Source of the DNA: Zanthoxylum bungeanum
Taxonomy: Eukaryota > Streptophyta > Magnoliopsida > Sapindales > Rutaceae
Length of the DNA: 64,000 bases
Assembly (NCBI GenBank): GCA_019454045.1
Contig: SKCR01007816.1
Location: 124,001 to 188,000, forward strand
Reading direction: 5' to 3'
Shown: positions 11,299 to 22,660 of the stretch, one piece after another
Numbering within the stretch: position 1 is the first letter of the stretch
Layout of the letters: each line of letters starts with the position of its first letter
Notes under the pieces: generated by a model
Told to the model about the DNA's origin: nothing
The model's database searches: none
Seen by the model: only the letters and a program-made list of their open reading frames with translations
Translations under genes and position numbers: made by a program

Positions 11299-12216
11299 AA
11301 AACTTGACCGGCGTAAACACACACGTATAACGCAAGCGCACGTATCGTTCAAGTAGTATAAAAATATCGACCCCACGAGGACTTAATTCCTACTGTTGTT
11401 ATTAATTATTGAATCTATTTATTTACAAATATCTAATAGAGGGTGAAGAGAATGATGTTTGATTGTTTGGTTGAAAGTGGTTTTACAAAATAAATAAATA
11501 AATAAAAAGACAAAATAAAATACTAAGAAAATAACAAAAGACACAAAGATCTAGGGTTGTGAATCCTTCTAATATCTTTTAAAAGATGAAGTGATTATTT
11601 TATGTTTGTGTAATAAATCAGTTTACTAACCTGGAACACTAAATTATGCAAAAGCCTCTGTCGATGGTCAGACGCAAATACCCAGTTTAACCCAATTGAA
11701 CCATATGTCTATGTCAACCAAATTATCTGGATTCATTAAGTTTAAGTTCCAATTATGGCTACCCCCGCCCGACAGGTATATTCCTATCCTGTAAGGAAAT
11801 CTATTAAAGGGTTATCTATCCTCAAGGAAGATCGTGGGCTATTAAGTCTAAGGCTGAAACCTAAAATCCCTATGTCTAGTTCATTTTAGATTTACCACAT
11901 CAATCTTATTGGTGATCAGACAACAAGAAGCATTAAGCTTAAGACTTAATAAGTAAACTTTTAAATTACCCAAACTATAAAATAACCCCTTATAAACCGG
12001 TGATATTAGAAATCATCACAACCCCAGATAACTAACACATAACTAGGGCTAGTAACAACTTAAAAGTAAAAAACATAAAGTAAAAATACTGAAAAGTAAA
12101 AGACATAAAGTAAAACTGAAAAGTAAAATAAAATAAAATGCTAAGGTAAAAAGAATTACTTTTACTACTACTAATTTAGATATCTCCCATAAAATAATAT
12201 ATAAACTTGTGATTCT

Positions 12217-12394
12217 TTTTCCAACCAGCCATATAGGCGGTATCCTGATCAAGTCAAATTAAGTCCAACCAGCCATAAAGGCGGAACCAAAATTAAATTA
12301 CCAACCGACCAATTTGGCGGTATCCTTGATTAGTCAGGTTTAAACCAGATTAAAATGAATTACCAACCGACCAATCTGGCGGTATCATTTTTAA
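12217..12394 (-). repeat. Short tandem repeats in the X LTR
   Basis: Four imperfect repeats of about 50-60 bp, each containing a word like ccaaccgaccaatttggcgg followed by tatcc and an agtcagg/agtcaaat tail. The H LTRs carry three copies (14704-14860; second LTR split around element C). They lie downstream of the TATA box, in the probable transcribed R/U5 part. Confidence 0.7.
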
Positions 12395-12688
12395 GTCAAT
12401 ATTTTAAATAGTGAATATATTATTTTTAAGGGAGATTAATCTAAATAGTAACAGTAAAAGAATTACCTTTCACCCTAGTTGGGGAAGTTACCTCCTCATG
12501 GTAAATAGTAAAAACTGTAAAAAGTAAAAAAGTAAATTACTATATTAACAAAACGTAATTAAAATTATTTACAAAACTAAAAACTAAAAAAAAAACTAAA
12601 AACTAAAAGAAACTAGAGAGAGAAACTCACTCTTTACAGAGAATAGAAGAGAGAGAGTGGTACACTGAATTCTGAAATCTCGAGCTCA

Positions 12689-12695
12689 ATTTATA
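12689..12695 (-). promoter_or_regulatory. TATA box of the X LTR promoter
   Basis: The minus strand reads gcctaTAAATtgag here. The same TATAAAT lies at the same relative place in both H LTRs (15109-15115 and 54002-54008), always just downstream of the G-box cluster and the GC-rich hairpin, which supports a real core promoter. Confidence 0.65.
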
Positions 12696-12815
12696 GGCCT
12701 CGGTAGGCTTCCAGCGTCACGACGCCAAGGCCTCTGGCGTCGCTACGCCAGCTTTTGTCGACGTGGCAAGCTCTGGTTCGCCGGTTTGAAGATTCTCGAT
12801 TAGCTGATAAGGTGA

Positions 12816-13213
12816 CACGTGGCGAGGTGGTTAGGTTTCAATTATTGTGACACGTGGCAGCTTCTGATTGGTCGCTGAGATTCTTATCCGCCACGTGTCA
12901 GATAAGGATTAGATACTCAATGATTGATGCTGACATGGCGCTGACATGGCGATGACGTGGCGGTGACGTGGCGACACGTGGGAAAGAGATTGTCAGCACC
13001 GTAGGATTGCGACACGTGGCACTTCCTGATTGGATGATGATGATGTGCCACGACACGTGGCAATGTTGACTTGTTGACTTGCTGACGTGGCTGATGACAT
13101 AGAGACACGTAGGATGCCACGTGGCACACATGGCGATGATGACTGTCGGCACCGTCGGATGCTGACATGTGGCACGGCGCATGTTAGCAGATCGGCTGTG
13201 ATGGTGACACGTG
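12816..13213 (-). promoter_or_regulatory. Cluster of eight G-boxes in the X LTR
   Basis: Eight palindromic CACGTG cores occur within 398 bp, at 12816, 12851, 12892, 12975, 13013, 13054, 13118 and 13208, mostly in the wider form gacacgtggc. CACGTGGC is the binding site of plant bZIP (ABF/GBF) and bHLH factors. The cluster lies 120-520 bp upstream of the TATA box in the direction of transcription, so it could act as an enhancer. Interspersed tgacatggc words look like decayed copies. Confidence 0.65.
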
Positions 13214-13524
13214 TCACAGCACATTTTAGCAAAGTCAAACTTTTCTTAGATTATGATTTGTGGACCCGGCGCACGTTAGCACTGTTCGGCGCATTTTAGG
13301 TGTCGCGACGCGGAAGGTCTTGGCGTCGTGACGCTGACAATTTACTGAAATGTCTTTTTCGTCCAATTTTCACTGTTTTGGCCCAAATCACCTCCAGAAT
13401 GTCCTGAAACTTTATTTATCTACAAAATAACACAAAACACATCAAAACGTTCACAAAACTCAAGAAACTATACAAAATATTAGGTTAAATGAGTGGGAAA
13501 TAGTGATATGAATACCACTCATCA

Positions 13525-13808
13525 GTAGTAAGCCAGGGCCGGGTGTCACTTGGTCTTTTAAGACAATTTCTCATTCACCCAAGCATCATGTTAAGTATAT
13601 AAATATATGATTTCGAGGACTCACGGTGGAAAATTCTAATCACTCACGGTCTCCAACTTTTACAAATTATAGCCGACTCAAAATTATGCCACCAAATAGC
13701 ATCTTATAATGCTATTTTTCCAACAATCCCCACATGAATAGAAATTATTAAAACTAAAAACAGAAGATGGATGATTTTCGGCATCAAAATATTTTGACAT
13801 TTGTGAAA
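13525..13808 (-). mobile_element. Fragment of an older Copia element (LTR edge, polypurine tract)
   Basis: On the minus strand, 13725 leftward begins TGTTGGAAAAATAGC, a typical Copia LTR start, and the bases just before it, catgtggggat (13726-13736 on the plus strand as complement), form a polypurine tract. So 13525-13725 is the first 200 bp of a 3' LTR, interrupted by element X, and 13726-13808 is the adjoining internal sequence, interrupted by element H. The internal sequence should resume at 54593. Confidence 0.65.
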
Positions 13809-15108
13809 GAGTTTGACCGGCGTGATCACACATTTATAACGCAAGCGCACGTATCGTTCAAGTAGTATAAAATGTATCGATCCCACGATGACTTAATACC
13901 TAAGCTATTAATTTATAGAGAGAAATGTTTACAAGTATCTAATAGATTGGTTGTTTGATTGGATGATGATTTGAAACTAAAACAAGTAAATAAAATAGCG
14001 CGGAAGTGAATTAAAGGTAAAATCAATATTAGTAAACTATCTAGGATTATGAATCCTTCTAATATCTTTTAAAGATGAAGTGGTTATCTCATGTTTGTGC
14101 AATATATCGATTTATTAACCTGGAACATGAAATTATGCAAAAGCCTATGTCGATGGTCAGATGCAAATACCTAGTATAACCCAATTAATCATATGTCTAT
14201 GTTAACCAAGTTACCTGAATTCATTAAGATTAAGTTCCAATTGTGGCTATCCCCGCCCGACAGGTATATGTCTATCCTGGAAGGAAATCTATTAAGGGGT
14301 ATCTAATCCTTAAGGGAGATCGTGGGCTATTAAGTATAAGGATGAAACCTAAAATTCCTTTGTCAAGTTTATTTTAAGTTTACCACATCAATCTTATTAA
14401 TGGCCAGTTAACAAGAAGCATTAAACTTAAGACTTAATAAATAAACTTTTATATTACCCAAACTATAAAATAACCCATTATAAACCGGTGATATTGGAAT
14501 TCATAACAACCTTAGATAACGGGTTTAGTTACGACACAAATCTAAGGCTAGTAAAAGCTTAAATAAAATAAATGACATAAAGTAAATGCTGGAAATTAAA
14601 AACAAAAATAAAACAATAAAGAAAATGATGGGGTTAGAGGATCCATTTTTATTACTTCTGTTTTATATATCTCCCTTATTATAATATATTAACTTTGCAT
14701 GACATTACCAACCGACCATAAAGGCGGTATCCTGATTAAGTCAAATTTATGATTAATTCCAACCGACCATAAAGGCGGTATCCAATTTAGTCAGGTTAAA
14801 AATAAATTTAATTAAGTCCAACCGACCATAAAGGCGGTATCCCATTAAGTCAGGTTTTAAATAGTTTATATATTATAATTAAGGGAGATTATTCAAAATA
14901 TTAGTAATGAAAGTTTTACCTTTAACCGCAGCAGACATGCTGAAAAATAAAATAAAGACAGAAAAGTAAAGTAAAGAAATAACTATTGCATAAATTAAAA
15001 TAAATTACATACAGAAAGCTGTAAATAAACAAACAATATACAATCTTCTTAGTATTCTTAAGGAATTACTCAGAAGAAAGTATGAATTTACAACTGAAAT
15101 CGGCCTGA

Positions 15109-15115
15109 ATTTATA
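15109..15115 (-). promoter_or_regulatory. TATA box, H 3' LTR
   Basis: The minus strand reads tgcctaTAAATtcagg. The hairpin lies 17 bp upstream of it and the G-boxes 70-220 bp upstream, the same order as in the X LTR and the H 5' LTR (54002-54008). Confidence 0.6.
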
Positions 15116-15131
15116 GGCATTCATGGGTCTA

Positions 15132-15171
15132 GCACGTCGCGACGCGAACAACCTTGCGCGTCGCGACGTGC
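15132..15171 (-). repeat. Perfect GC-rich hairpin upstream of the TATA box
   Basis: Arms gcacgtcgcgacgcg (15132-15146) and cgcgtcgcgacgtgc (15157-15171) are exact reverse complements around a 10-base loop. The 5' LTR has the same structure at 54025-54064 with both arms also perfect but with one base pair changed. An imperfect version is in the X LTR (12714-12748). Confidence 0.8.
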
Positions 15172-15631
15172 CGTTGATTTGTGCCACGTGGCGCGCGGCT
15201 TCCGGAGACGAGGACACGTGGTTGTCGGCATGACGCAAGCAATGATGCGTTTTCAATGATGAGTGTCGGCAGCATGTGACAGTGACACGTGTCCGGCGCA
15301 CGTTAGCAGATTTACAGTGATGTTGACACGTGGTAGGCGCATGTTAGCAATGGCACATTATAGCAAAAATTCTCTGATTGTGACATGTGTCTGGTGCATG
15401 TTAGCAGTCTCCGGTGCACGTTAGCAGACGGCGCATTTTAGCAAAATTTACATTTTTGCCCTTTTTATCCGTTTTTCACTGTTTTGTCCCCGAATTGATT
15501 CCAGAGAGTCCTGTTATTTTATTTATCTACAAAATACCACAAAACACATCAAAATATTCACAAAACTCAAGAAACTATACAAAATATTAGGTCAAAGGAA
15601 CAATAAATATTTATATATTTACCTCTTATCA

Positions 15632-16692
15632 CACCCTCAAACCTAACATTTTGCTAGTCCTCGAGCAAAACAACAAATAAAATAAAATTAAACTAAGCCA
15701 CTTTCGTAGGGATCACGGTTGCATTTAGCGTATGCAACAAGCCTTTAAACCCCCTAGGTGTCCCTAGTGGATGAGTTGTAGTCTCGTGAGGGCTTACAAC
15801 AATGATACCCACAAACATCAATCTAATGCACACAAAAGCAAAAAGATATGAGAAAAGAGAATAAACAAGTTAGTGACTAAACAAGTGAAACTTCTTATCC
15901 AAGTAAATAGTTGTTTTCTTTCTTTCTAAATTACCAAATAATAAATTCTCCGGTTATTTTTACCATTATCCATATACACAACTAACAAAGTATTAGTCAA
16001 GTCATTGTGCCCACAATATTCACAAGTGTAGTTGAAAATAGAGTAATATTTTTGTCCTAAAGTTATATCAGAATTCACACCTTTTTTTTAGCAATGGAAT
16101 ATTTTTTTGATTTTTTTTATTCCATCACTTTTTTTTAGATGCTTCCTCCAATTAAACTAGAGCATTGAATATTACAAACTTTTCAATTACAACACATGTC
16201 CGTATGTTACCATGCATGTTGATAATACTTGTCAACTGAGCATATGAAGATCCATTTTTAGTCAGTTTTATGGAGAATTCACAAATTAAATAATTCAAAA
16301 GGAAATAAACAAAGATTAACTTGTTACGAAATAGGTTGAGATACGTCTCAGGAGTGGAAATTCCTTACACAGCTATCTCATACCAATTTCACCTGATTTA
16401 GTCAAGTTAAAAAAAAACACAAAAACACAAAATTTTTTTATTTTTTTTATTAATTTTTTTGAATTTTTTTTTGAATTTTTTTGACTAAAAATCAAATAAA
16501 AACAACACAATAAAAACAAGATACTAGTCAATTATTCCCCTCCCCCAAACCTAATTGAGACATTGTCCCCAATGTCTTAAAAAGTAGAAGAAGAGTTTAG
16601 AAAATAGTACCTGGTTAGCTGAAATTCTACATCAAAAATAAAATTAATGGTTAAGATCCAGATTTATCCGACGTTTTTTACCACGATCATTA
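15632..16692 (-). other. 3' internal region of H with polypurine tract
   Basis: On the minus strand the tract gttaggtttgagggtg (15647-15632) abuts the 3' LTR. Upstream lie a second purine-rich stretch containing ggtttgggggaggggaat (about 16535-16555) next to the palindromic cattggggacaatg word that is common in Athila/Tat 3' regions, long T/A homopolymer runs (16080-16130, 16430-16490), and no gene. The last bases (16692-16650 on the minus strand) continue the LOG reading frame for about 14 codons to a TAA. Confidence 0.75.
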
Positions 16693-18781
16693 TGTTGGAA
16701 TTCTCTAAGCATCCCAAGATCATTTCAAGCAATGAAAATACAAAGTGAATACAATCAAGGAGTTGCGGAATACTCACAATGACCGGTTGAGTCGATGCGG
16801 TGATAAACAAAACTCATTTTCTGCCCATTGTCTAGCTCGGCAGTCCACTGATTTTCTTCTCCATTTTCGGCTTTGGTGATCTCCATTGTTGCTCCAAGCT
16901 CCAAGCTTTGGTTGATGGTGATTCCAAGCTCATGAAGTGAGTTCCCTATCATCTTTGTATGTCTCCAATGGTGTGCTAGCACTTAGGAATTTTTGTTACA
17001 AAAATTCCTTATCTTCTCCTTGCTTTATTCGGTCAAACCAGTGAAAGAAAGAAGAAGAAATGGCATGTTGGCCGAGAGAGAAGAAGAAGGAAAATGTTTT
17101 GCTCCAAAACCGTGTGTTAGGAAGAGAGAGATTAGAAGTTGTGTGTTTTGTATATCAAATACAAAAAATAAAAGTCAAATACCATTTATAAAATAATGAT
17201 ATATGTCTTTCAAGCTTTCAAAAAGCTTTTCAACAACTTCCATCAAGTCACATCACTCAATCAATCAAGCAATTTTCACATAACTCAAAGTGACATGATT
17301 TGACGCTTGATGTGACTAGCGATTTGACGATTGATTTGACTTGTGTGCCGCACTCGAATTCGAAATACGAATGCGCTCGCAAACAATCCCGGGCTCGGGT
17401 TCGCTAATTCTAAATTAACGAATTTTCGGTCGCGACGTAATTAAATGATTATGCCTAGCGAAATCACTATTCACGTCGCTAACGAATTAATTCTAAATTA
17501 ACTCGTTCGCCCGAATTAAAATCCAATTTCAATTTCGCGTCGAAATCCAATTTCGTATAATATATCGAATATATTATTTTATCGATTAATTCCTAATTAA
17601 TCGTTATCTCTCTTTAAATTTATATTTTATCCCAGATAAAATATCTCTGCAATTAATCCCAGATTAATTTTCTCTCTCTACTAATTAATCCCAGATTAAT
17701 TATCTCTCTCATCTAATTAATCCCAGATTAATAAAGTGCGAGTCATACGTCATCGGTGAATCTTCGGGAAGCGACCCATGAGATCCCCGGATATGTTGGT
17801 AGTAAATTCGGTCGTCGGACTATCCGAACACGTAAGTACCTAGTACTACGTTTATACCGATTTATAAGACAAGGTTGGCTTCTAGCAAAGCGCCATGCTT
17901 ACCCAATTCTCCAGAAACATGCTTACAGGAATAAGCGATCTATATCAGGCGTAGTATACGTAGTATTGCGTATTTCGATCCAGTATCGGATGTCACGTGC
18001 TAGGCCTGAGGATGGAATTGTGTCTGCCCCGTACGAAGCACATGTCGGATGTCTGGTAACTAGTCTCTATAATCGGATAAACATGACATTGTCATTTTAA
18101 CCCGATGACTATAGTACATAAGAGAACCAGTACCGTATCCTACGTGACCATCATCTCCATATGACTGGAGTGATACTTCCGTCTTGACATCACACCCAAC
18201 ACACTACGATTCTCAATATACCCAGCAGATGCGTAAACAGAACCTGTTAAAGCCCTGGACGACCAAAACCAAAGTATATTGATTGTCGCAAGTATTAGCG
18301 GTGCAAGTCTCAGTTTAAGACCAAATACACCTACCCCGATTTCGGACTTCCATAGACACATAGTCATACTACCAATGGAATTCCGATGGGGTCTATCCAG
18401 AGCGAAGCTGTTTCCTGTACCATCGGTAAAACACAACCTCCCACTGCACTTGCATGAGTATCCTATACCCAAATATATGAGAACTATGTCGTTGTGCCCT
18501 CACAACACTCACAAGTGTAATACTAGTCTTTTACGCATTATTGATGTCCAATCTCGATAATTCTCTGACTAGGGATATTTAATGATTTATCTTTCGTGGA
18601 TTAATACTGTCTCATATATTCTCAATCCAGGAACAAATCACAGGTACCTCCTATCATTTATACATCTTGGTGATCTAATCACAAATGATAAGAGAGCAAT
18701 ATCCTTTGTCACAAAGTTAATTTGTACAACAACACCATGATTTGTACAAATAGTGACGCTATGGGTCATAACTGTCCAACA
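16693..18781 (-). repeat. 3' LTR of Copia element A
   Basis: 2089-bp LTR, plus-strand ends tgttggaattc and gtccaaca. It contains three close repeats of the palindromic word aattaatcccagattaatt (17652-17733), alternating with ctctctct runs, and matches 24466-26540 throughout. Confidence 0.88.
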
Positions 18782-19069
18782 ATCTCCCACTTGGCCTATA
18801 GCCAGTCACTCGAATGTCTTACACCCGAACTATGTACGGTTCGCTCAAACTGCTGAGAAAAGGCTTTCGTTAGCGGATTTGCATGATTATCGTCTGATGC
18901 GATTTATACGATCATCACATCGCCACGATGTATGATCCGAACGAATCAGATGAATATTGAAGTATGTATCTGGATCGTTGATGAGACCATTAATTCTTTA
19001 GCCTGCGCTGTAGCCTAGCTCAGCTACTAAAAGAACTATATCTAATCTAATTAGATTTAATACCGACCT

Positions 19070-19130
19070 AGAAGGCTTTTATTGCTGCCTCAGCTGCAGC
19101 AATAACCCGTATTTGTTGTTTATTCGGTAA
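19070..19130 (-). pseudogene. Decayed Copia RNase H remnant, element A
   Basis: The minus strand reads ...IRVIAAAEAAIKA-like residues, the counterpart of the Copia RNase H block TEAEYIAASEAAKEAVW. It lies 290 bp from the polypurine tract, the right place. The flanks hold no open frame. Confidence 0.55.
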
Positions 19131-19481
19131 CAGTATCTGTACCGTTATTCAAACTTTATAGTACCATTTGTGACTTATAGTCGTTTTATCGGTTTATGAA
19201 ACTTGCAGTAGTTATCCCAGTCACTTCAAGTTCTCCGTCTTCATAGTATAAGACATCATCCTTAGTTCTCTAAGAAACTAATGGATGTTCTTAATATCAA
19301 TCCAGTGACTATCACTTGGATTGGCCTGTTTGTGAATCCATATGCTCAAAGCGAATGAGACACCAGGTCGCGTACATTTATTCAATGTACGATTTCTCAG
19401 AGAGTTTTATCCAAAAGCCAAGCTTTCACCGATTGTATTATGGGAATTTCATTTACAAGAAATGACATATATTATCATTAT

Positions 19482-20062
19482 TTATAGGACAGCCACTGTT
19501 AGTGCGCTCCCACTAACCTCCTTATATACATAAGAATCATTTTTGTTTTGAATTAAATCATAAACTATTATGATTACATCAAAACGATAATTCCAAGAAC
19601 CTAATGCTTGCTTCAATCCAAACATGGATCGATTAACCTGGAAACCTTGTTTGCTAGTTTTGGTACGAAAAAATCGACAGGATGTTGTAAACATCCTCCA
19701 AAAGGTTTCTGTTAAGGATAGCGGTTTTGGCATTTAGCTGTCATATTTCATAAATGAAACATACAACATCAGCAAGCATTATCCAAATGGATTTACCATG
19801 GCAACATGTAAAAGATTTCGTTGTAATCAACACAATGTTGATAACGATACCTTTTCGCTACAAGCCTAGCTTAGTACGTTGGTATGTTGCCTTCCACATA
19901 TGTCTTCCTTGAAGACTTATAAGTACCAATAGGCACAATGCCTTGCGGTACATCAACTAGCATCCAAACTTGGTTGATATACATGGAATCCATTTCGGAC
20001 ATAATGGCACTTTTCCATAATTGGGAGTCGATACCTTGTATCACTTCCTTAAACGTAGTCAC
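19482..20062 (-). pseudogene. Broken Copia reverse transcriptase, element A
   Basis: Two open pieces. 20062-19871 reads EVIQGIDSQLWKSAIMSEMD then SMYINQVWMLVDVPQGIVPIG, a clear Copia RT N-terminus (the EAMKSEMDSMYxNQVWxLVD block). 19733-19482 reads QVNRSMFGLKQALGSWNYRFD and later NDSYVYKEVSGSA, matching the SIYGLKQASRSWNxRFD and PCVYKKVSGSA blocks just before the catalytic YVDD. Between them a Met-Asp-Val-Lys-Thr-Ala-Phe region is frameshifted, and the YVDD motif is not found. Not functional. Confidence 0.75.
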
Positions 20063-20479
20063 TTGGTATACCTCAAAAGATTGACATCTTTATGAGGTGA
20101 GATTAGAAACCCATACCCCAGGTTGTTTTCTGACTTTCTCTGACCTACGTGGTTCTTGTGTATTCGAAGATTACTGGTATAGTTTCATCCTTGATGAACT
20201 ATTTGTGTTCCATTAGGAATCGATGCCTTGAACAGTATTACTCCGATTTTCATCGAGTTTTATTATCCTCCCACTTACCACTGCATATAGGTATTCCTCT
20301 TAGGAAAACCGCAAGGCGAGCAACAATTAAATTGTTCTCTTGTGAGTTGTATAAGTACTATACTTTGGTATCCCTAGGATAACCTACAATTGGCACTTAT
20401 CCAATTTGGGTTTTAGTTTGGTATCATCCAAACATATGCCTAGCATACCCAAATATTCAGGAATGAGAAACCTGGTTTC

Positions 20480-20930
20480 TTTCCTGTTTATATCTAATAT
20501 GAATTCTGTCTAATAGATTTTATGGAACCTTATTCAAAATAAGTTCTGCACTGTTTATGCTTATCCGTTGAAGGAAATGATAGCTCAGAGCGACTCAGGA
20601 TTAACCTAATTATGTCCAACAAAATTCGATTTATCACTGTTCGGACACATCGTCAAAAAGACGTGTTCCGGGAGGAGTCCTCATTTGAAAGAATACTATA
20701 CTTTTTCAAGTATATTAGAAACTTACTGCTTAAGTATTTTCATCATAATCTAACCGTGATGGTTTAACACTTTAGCTGATATGTTCGTCTATTTCGTGTC
20801 GAAACTTTAAAAGTTTCCGATTTGTGTTTCAAGAGAAACACATAACCATAACGCGATGCCACATCCGTAAAGGTCACAAAATATTCATATCCACCTCTAG
20901 CCTAGCTAGACATGGGCCCACTTGCTTCAC
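20480..20930 (-). pseudogene. Decayed Copia integrase, element A
   Basis: On the minus strand 20880-20815 stays in frame as RYGYVFLLKHKSET, the SRYGYVYLMKHKSETF block that follows the first catalytic Asp region. B and D have two extra bases at this place. Further along, the LLDMVRS-type block is recognisable near 20600 but interrupted by stops. This order, integrase before RT, marks the element as Copia. Confidence 0.6.
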
Positions 20931-21599
20931 TATGAACTAGGGCTAACAGATCGGTGGCATTTTCACTTTTACCAAGTAAATAGTGTTTTAGGCACTTTGC
21001 CCAATAAACTAGATTCGTAGACTTGATTTGAATAGAATCAAATATGTCCTAGTACCCACTCTTCAAAAGTGCGGATATACGAGTCTTGTTTAATTGTGTC
21101 CCAGACAACAATGCCACAATAAAGTCTCTTCTGATCAAATCAGTTTGAGCTATTTGTTTGTCATGTGATATGTTTGAGATTTATTTATATTCAAAATATA
21201 AATGCTGTTATTCACATCTAATGTGTTTATCTCAATATCATCTTTATATAATAAAACACTTTAGTGTTCTAGAATATAAAGGTATACCCGCAACGGGTTA
21301 AACCCCGATATAGATAATGTTTCTAGTCAAACTAGTTACATTTTAACAGTTTCCTAATTTAAGTACACACCCGAAGGGTAGTCCATAAATTCAGGTATCT
21401 ACGGTCAAAACAACGACTTTCGTCCCGTTTCGATTCGCAGATAAATCTCCATTGAAGTCAGTATCCTGCTCATAGCAGATTCTGAACATCAGTACATATT
21501 TATGTAACACACTAAGTTTTTAAAATCCAATTTTAATACTAGTTATGAACATAATTATGACAACATATTTGAAGTCAAAGCCTTGCCCCATCTTCGGTT

Positions 21600-21700
21600 C
21601 CTTCATGTCTACTTTGTCCAAACGGCAGTCACGCTTCCGCGATCCTGTTTGCCACAATTTAGCCAGACATTTTGGGATATGTCATTTGTCTTCCCATAAG
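21600..21700 (-). pseudogene. Gag zinc-knuckle remnant, element A
   Basis: On the minus strand 21665-21620 spells tgtggcaaacagg...cggaagcgtgactgccg, which in two frames gives the CGKxG and RKRDCR halves of a CCHC knuckle followed by LDK. Element B has the better copy at 36699-36742. Confidence 0.45.
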
Positions 21701-22660
21701 ATTATAATGATTTTGCCTTTGCCCTTTTCCACACTCCAGAAGCCTTTGGCCAAGCCTTGGTCTTCTAGAATATCGAAGTAAAGTGCGTCTTGCGCTTCTT
21801 GCCTTATTGCAAAGTTTGACTTTATCTCCTTGAGAATAGTCATTAACCCTCCAAGAGTTTACTATTGCAATTTAGTACTTATAAGATCTAAGAATAGATC
21901 TATGAAGATCCTTCAATTTCATTATCATACTTTAAGAATCTAACCCTTAGTTCTGACAAAGAAATTAAGGAATCTATTTGGCAAGCTTAACGGATTAAGC
22001 ACTAAAGTTATCATTACATGAATCTTCCAAAGATCATGCTCTACTATTTGCTTAACTCCGGGCTTAGGCCTAATATGTTATTTTATCAAATAAAGTAACT
22101 TATTATTTTCCAGGACTATCCTGAAATTTTATTCCCAATTTGAAAATTAAATCATTTAAATACATTTTCCCTAAGATTATGTTTTAAATGTCAATCTTTC
22201 AATTTTATATTGATTTTAATAGTCCAACTATTTAATCAACGATTTAGGTACTATTTATTATAATGATTATTATATTCCAACTATATAATCAACTATAATT
22301 GAATTGTTTGAATACAGTCCAACTGTTAATTAAAATAACAATTAAATATTAGTCTAACTAATAATTAATTATTTGACGAATGATGTTTGTTTTGAGCGCG
22401 TATGGCAAGTAATTAAACGAATATTGCAATTCAATTCTTACCTCCCACTATTTTTCGGCGAGTGTACTCGGGAAACCGTGTTTCCTAGTGGGCTAGGATC
22501 CCGTAAATATCACACAATCTTGACTTTGGCCAACAAATTGTATGATAATTAACTAGGTAGATCTCTAAGATCAATTGGATCTCATCCAATTCCTAGTATC
22601 CAGTAGGGGGACATCCAAGTCCGAAACATATATCTTATATATGCCAATATATCCAATATA

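Larger units (their letters stand above)
1..13524 (-). mobile_element. Athila-family element X (partial, left end outside the window)
   Basis: Minus-strand Ty3/gypsy element. Reading on the minus strand one sees an LTR (13524 to 11305), a primer-binding site, a short leader, a gag-like ORF (11172 downward), a 9.8-kb Copia insertion (element D), the rest of the ORF (1045 to 54), and then at 1-41 a stretch matching 28040-28080, which in element H lies just after the integrase. No protease, RT or integrase is seen between the gag-like ORF and that post-integrase stretch, so X looks like a pol-less derivative; the part beyond the left edge is unseen. Its right edge lies in an older Copia LTR fragment, and the candidate target duplication copy there is gtagt (13525-13529). 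Confidence 0.8.
11305..13524 (-). repeat. LTR of Athila-family element X
   Basis: A 2220-bp LTR whose plus-strand ends are tgaccggcg and ccactcatca. It matches the LTRs of element H at both ends and in the middle, but is clearly diverged. On the minus strand it holds, in order, a G-box-rich upstream part (13213 to 12816), a GC-rich hairpin (12748 to 12714), a TATA box (12695 to 12689), and a downstream part with four imperfect repeats of a ccaaccgaccataaaggcgg type word (12217-12394). Confidence 0.85.
13814..15631 (-). repeat. 3' LTR of element H
   Basis: 1818-bp LTR, preceded on the minus strand by its polypurine tract. It carries four CACGTG G-boxes (15185, 15215, 15286, 15327), each later followed by cggcgcacgttagcag-like repeats, a perfect 15-bp hairpin (15132-15171), a TATA box (15109-15115), and three ccaaccgaccataaaggcgg repeats (14704-14860). 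Compared with the 5' LTR it lacks about 60 bp found at 54119-54180. Confidence 0.9.

Noticed and set aside
12898..13238. Overlapping minus-strand frames of 81-108 codons rich in His, Cys and Ser
   Set aside because: They are translations of the G-box-rich repeats (acacgtggc) in all three frames, and lie upstream of the LTR TATA box.
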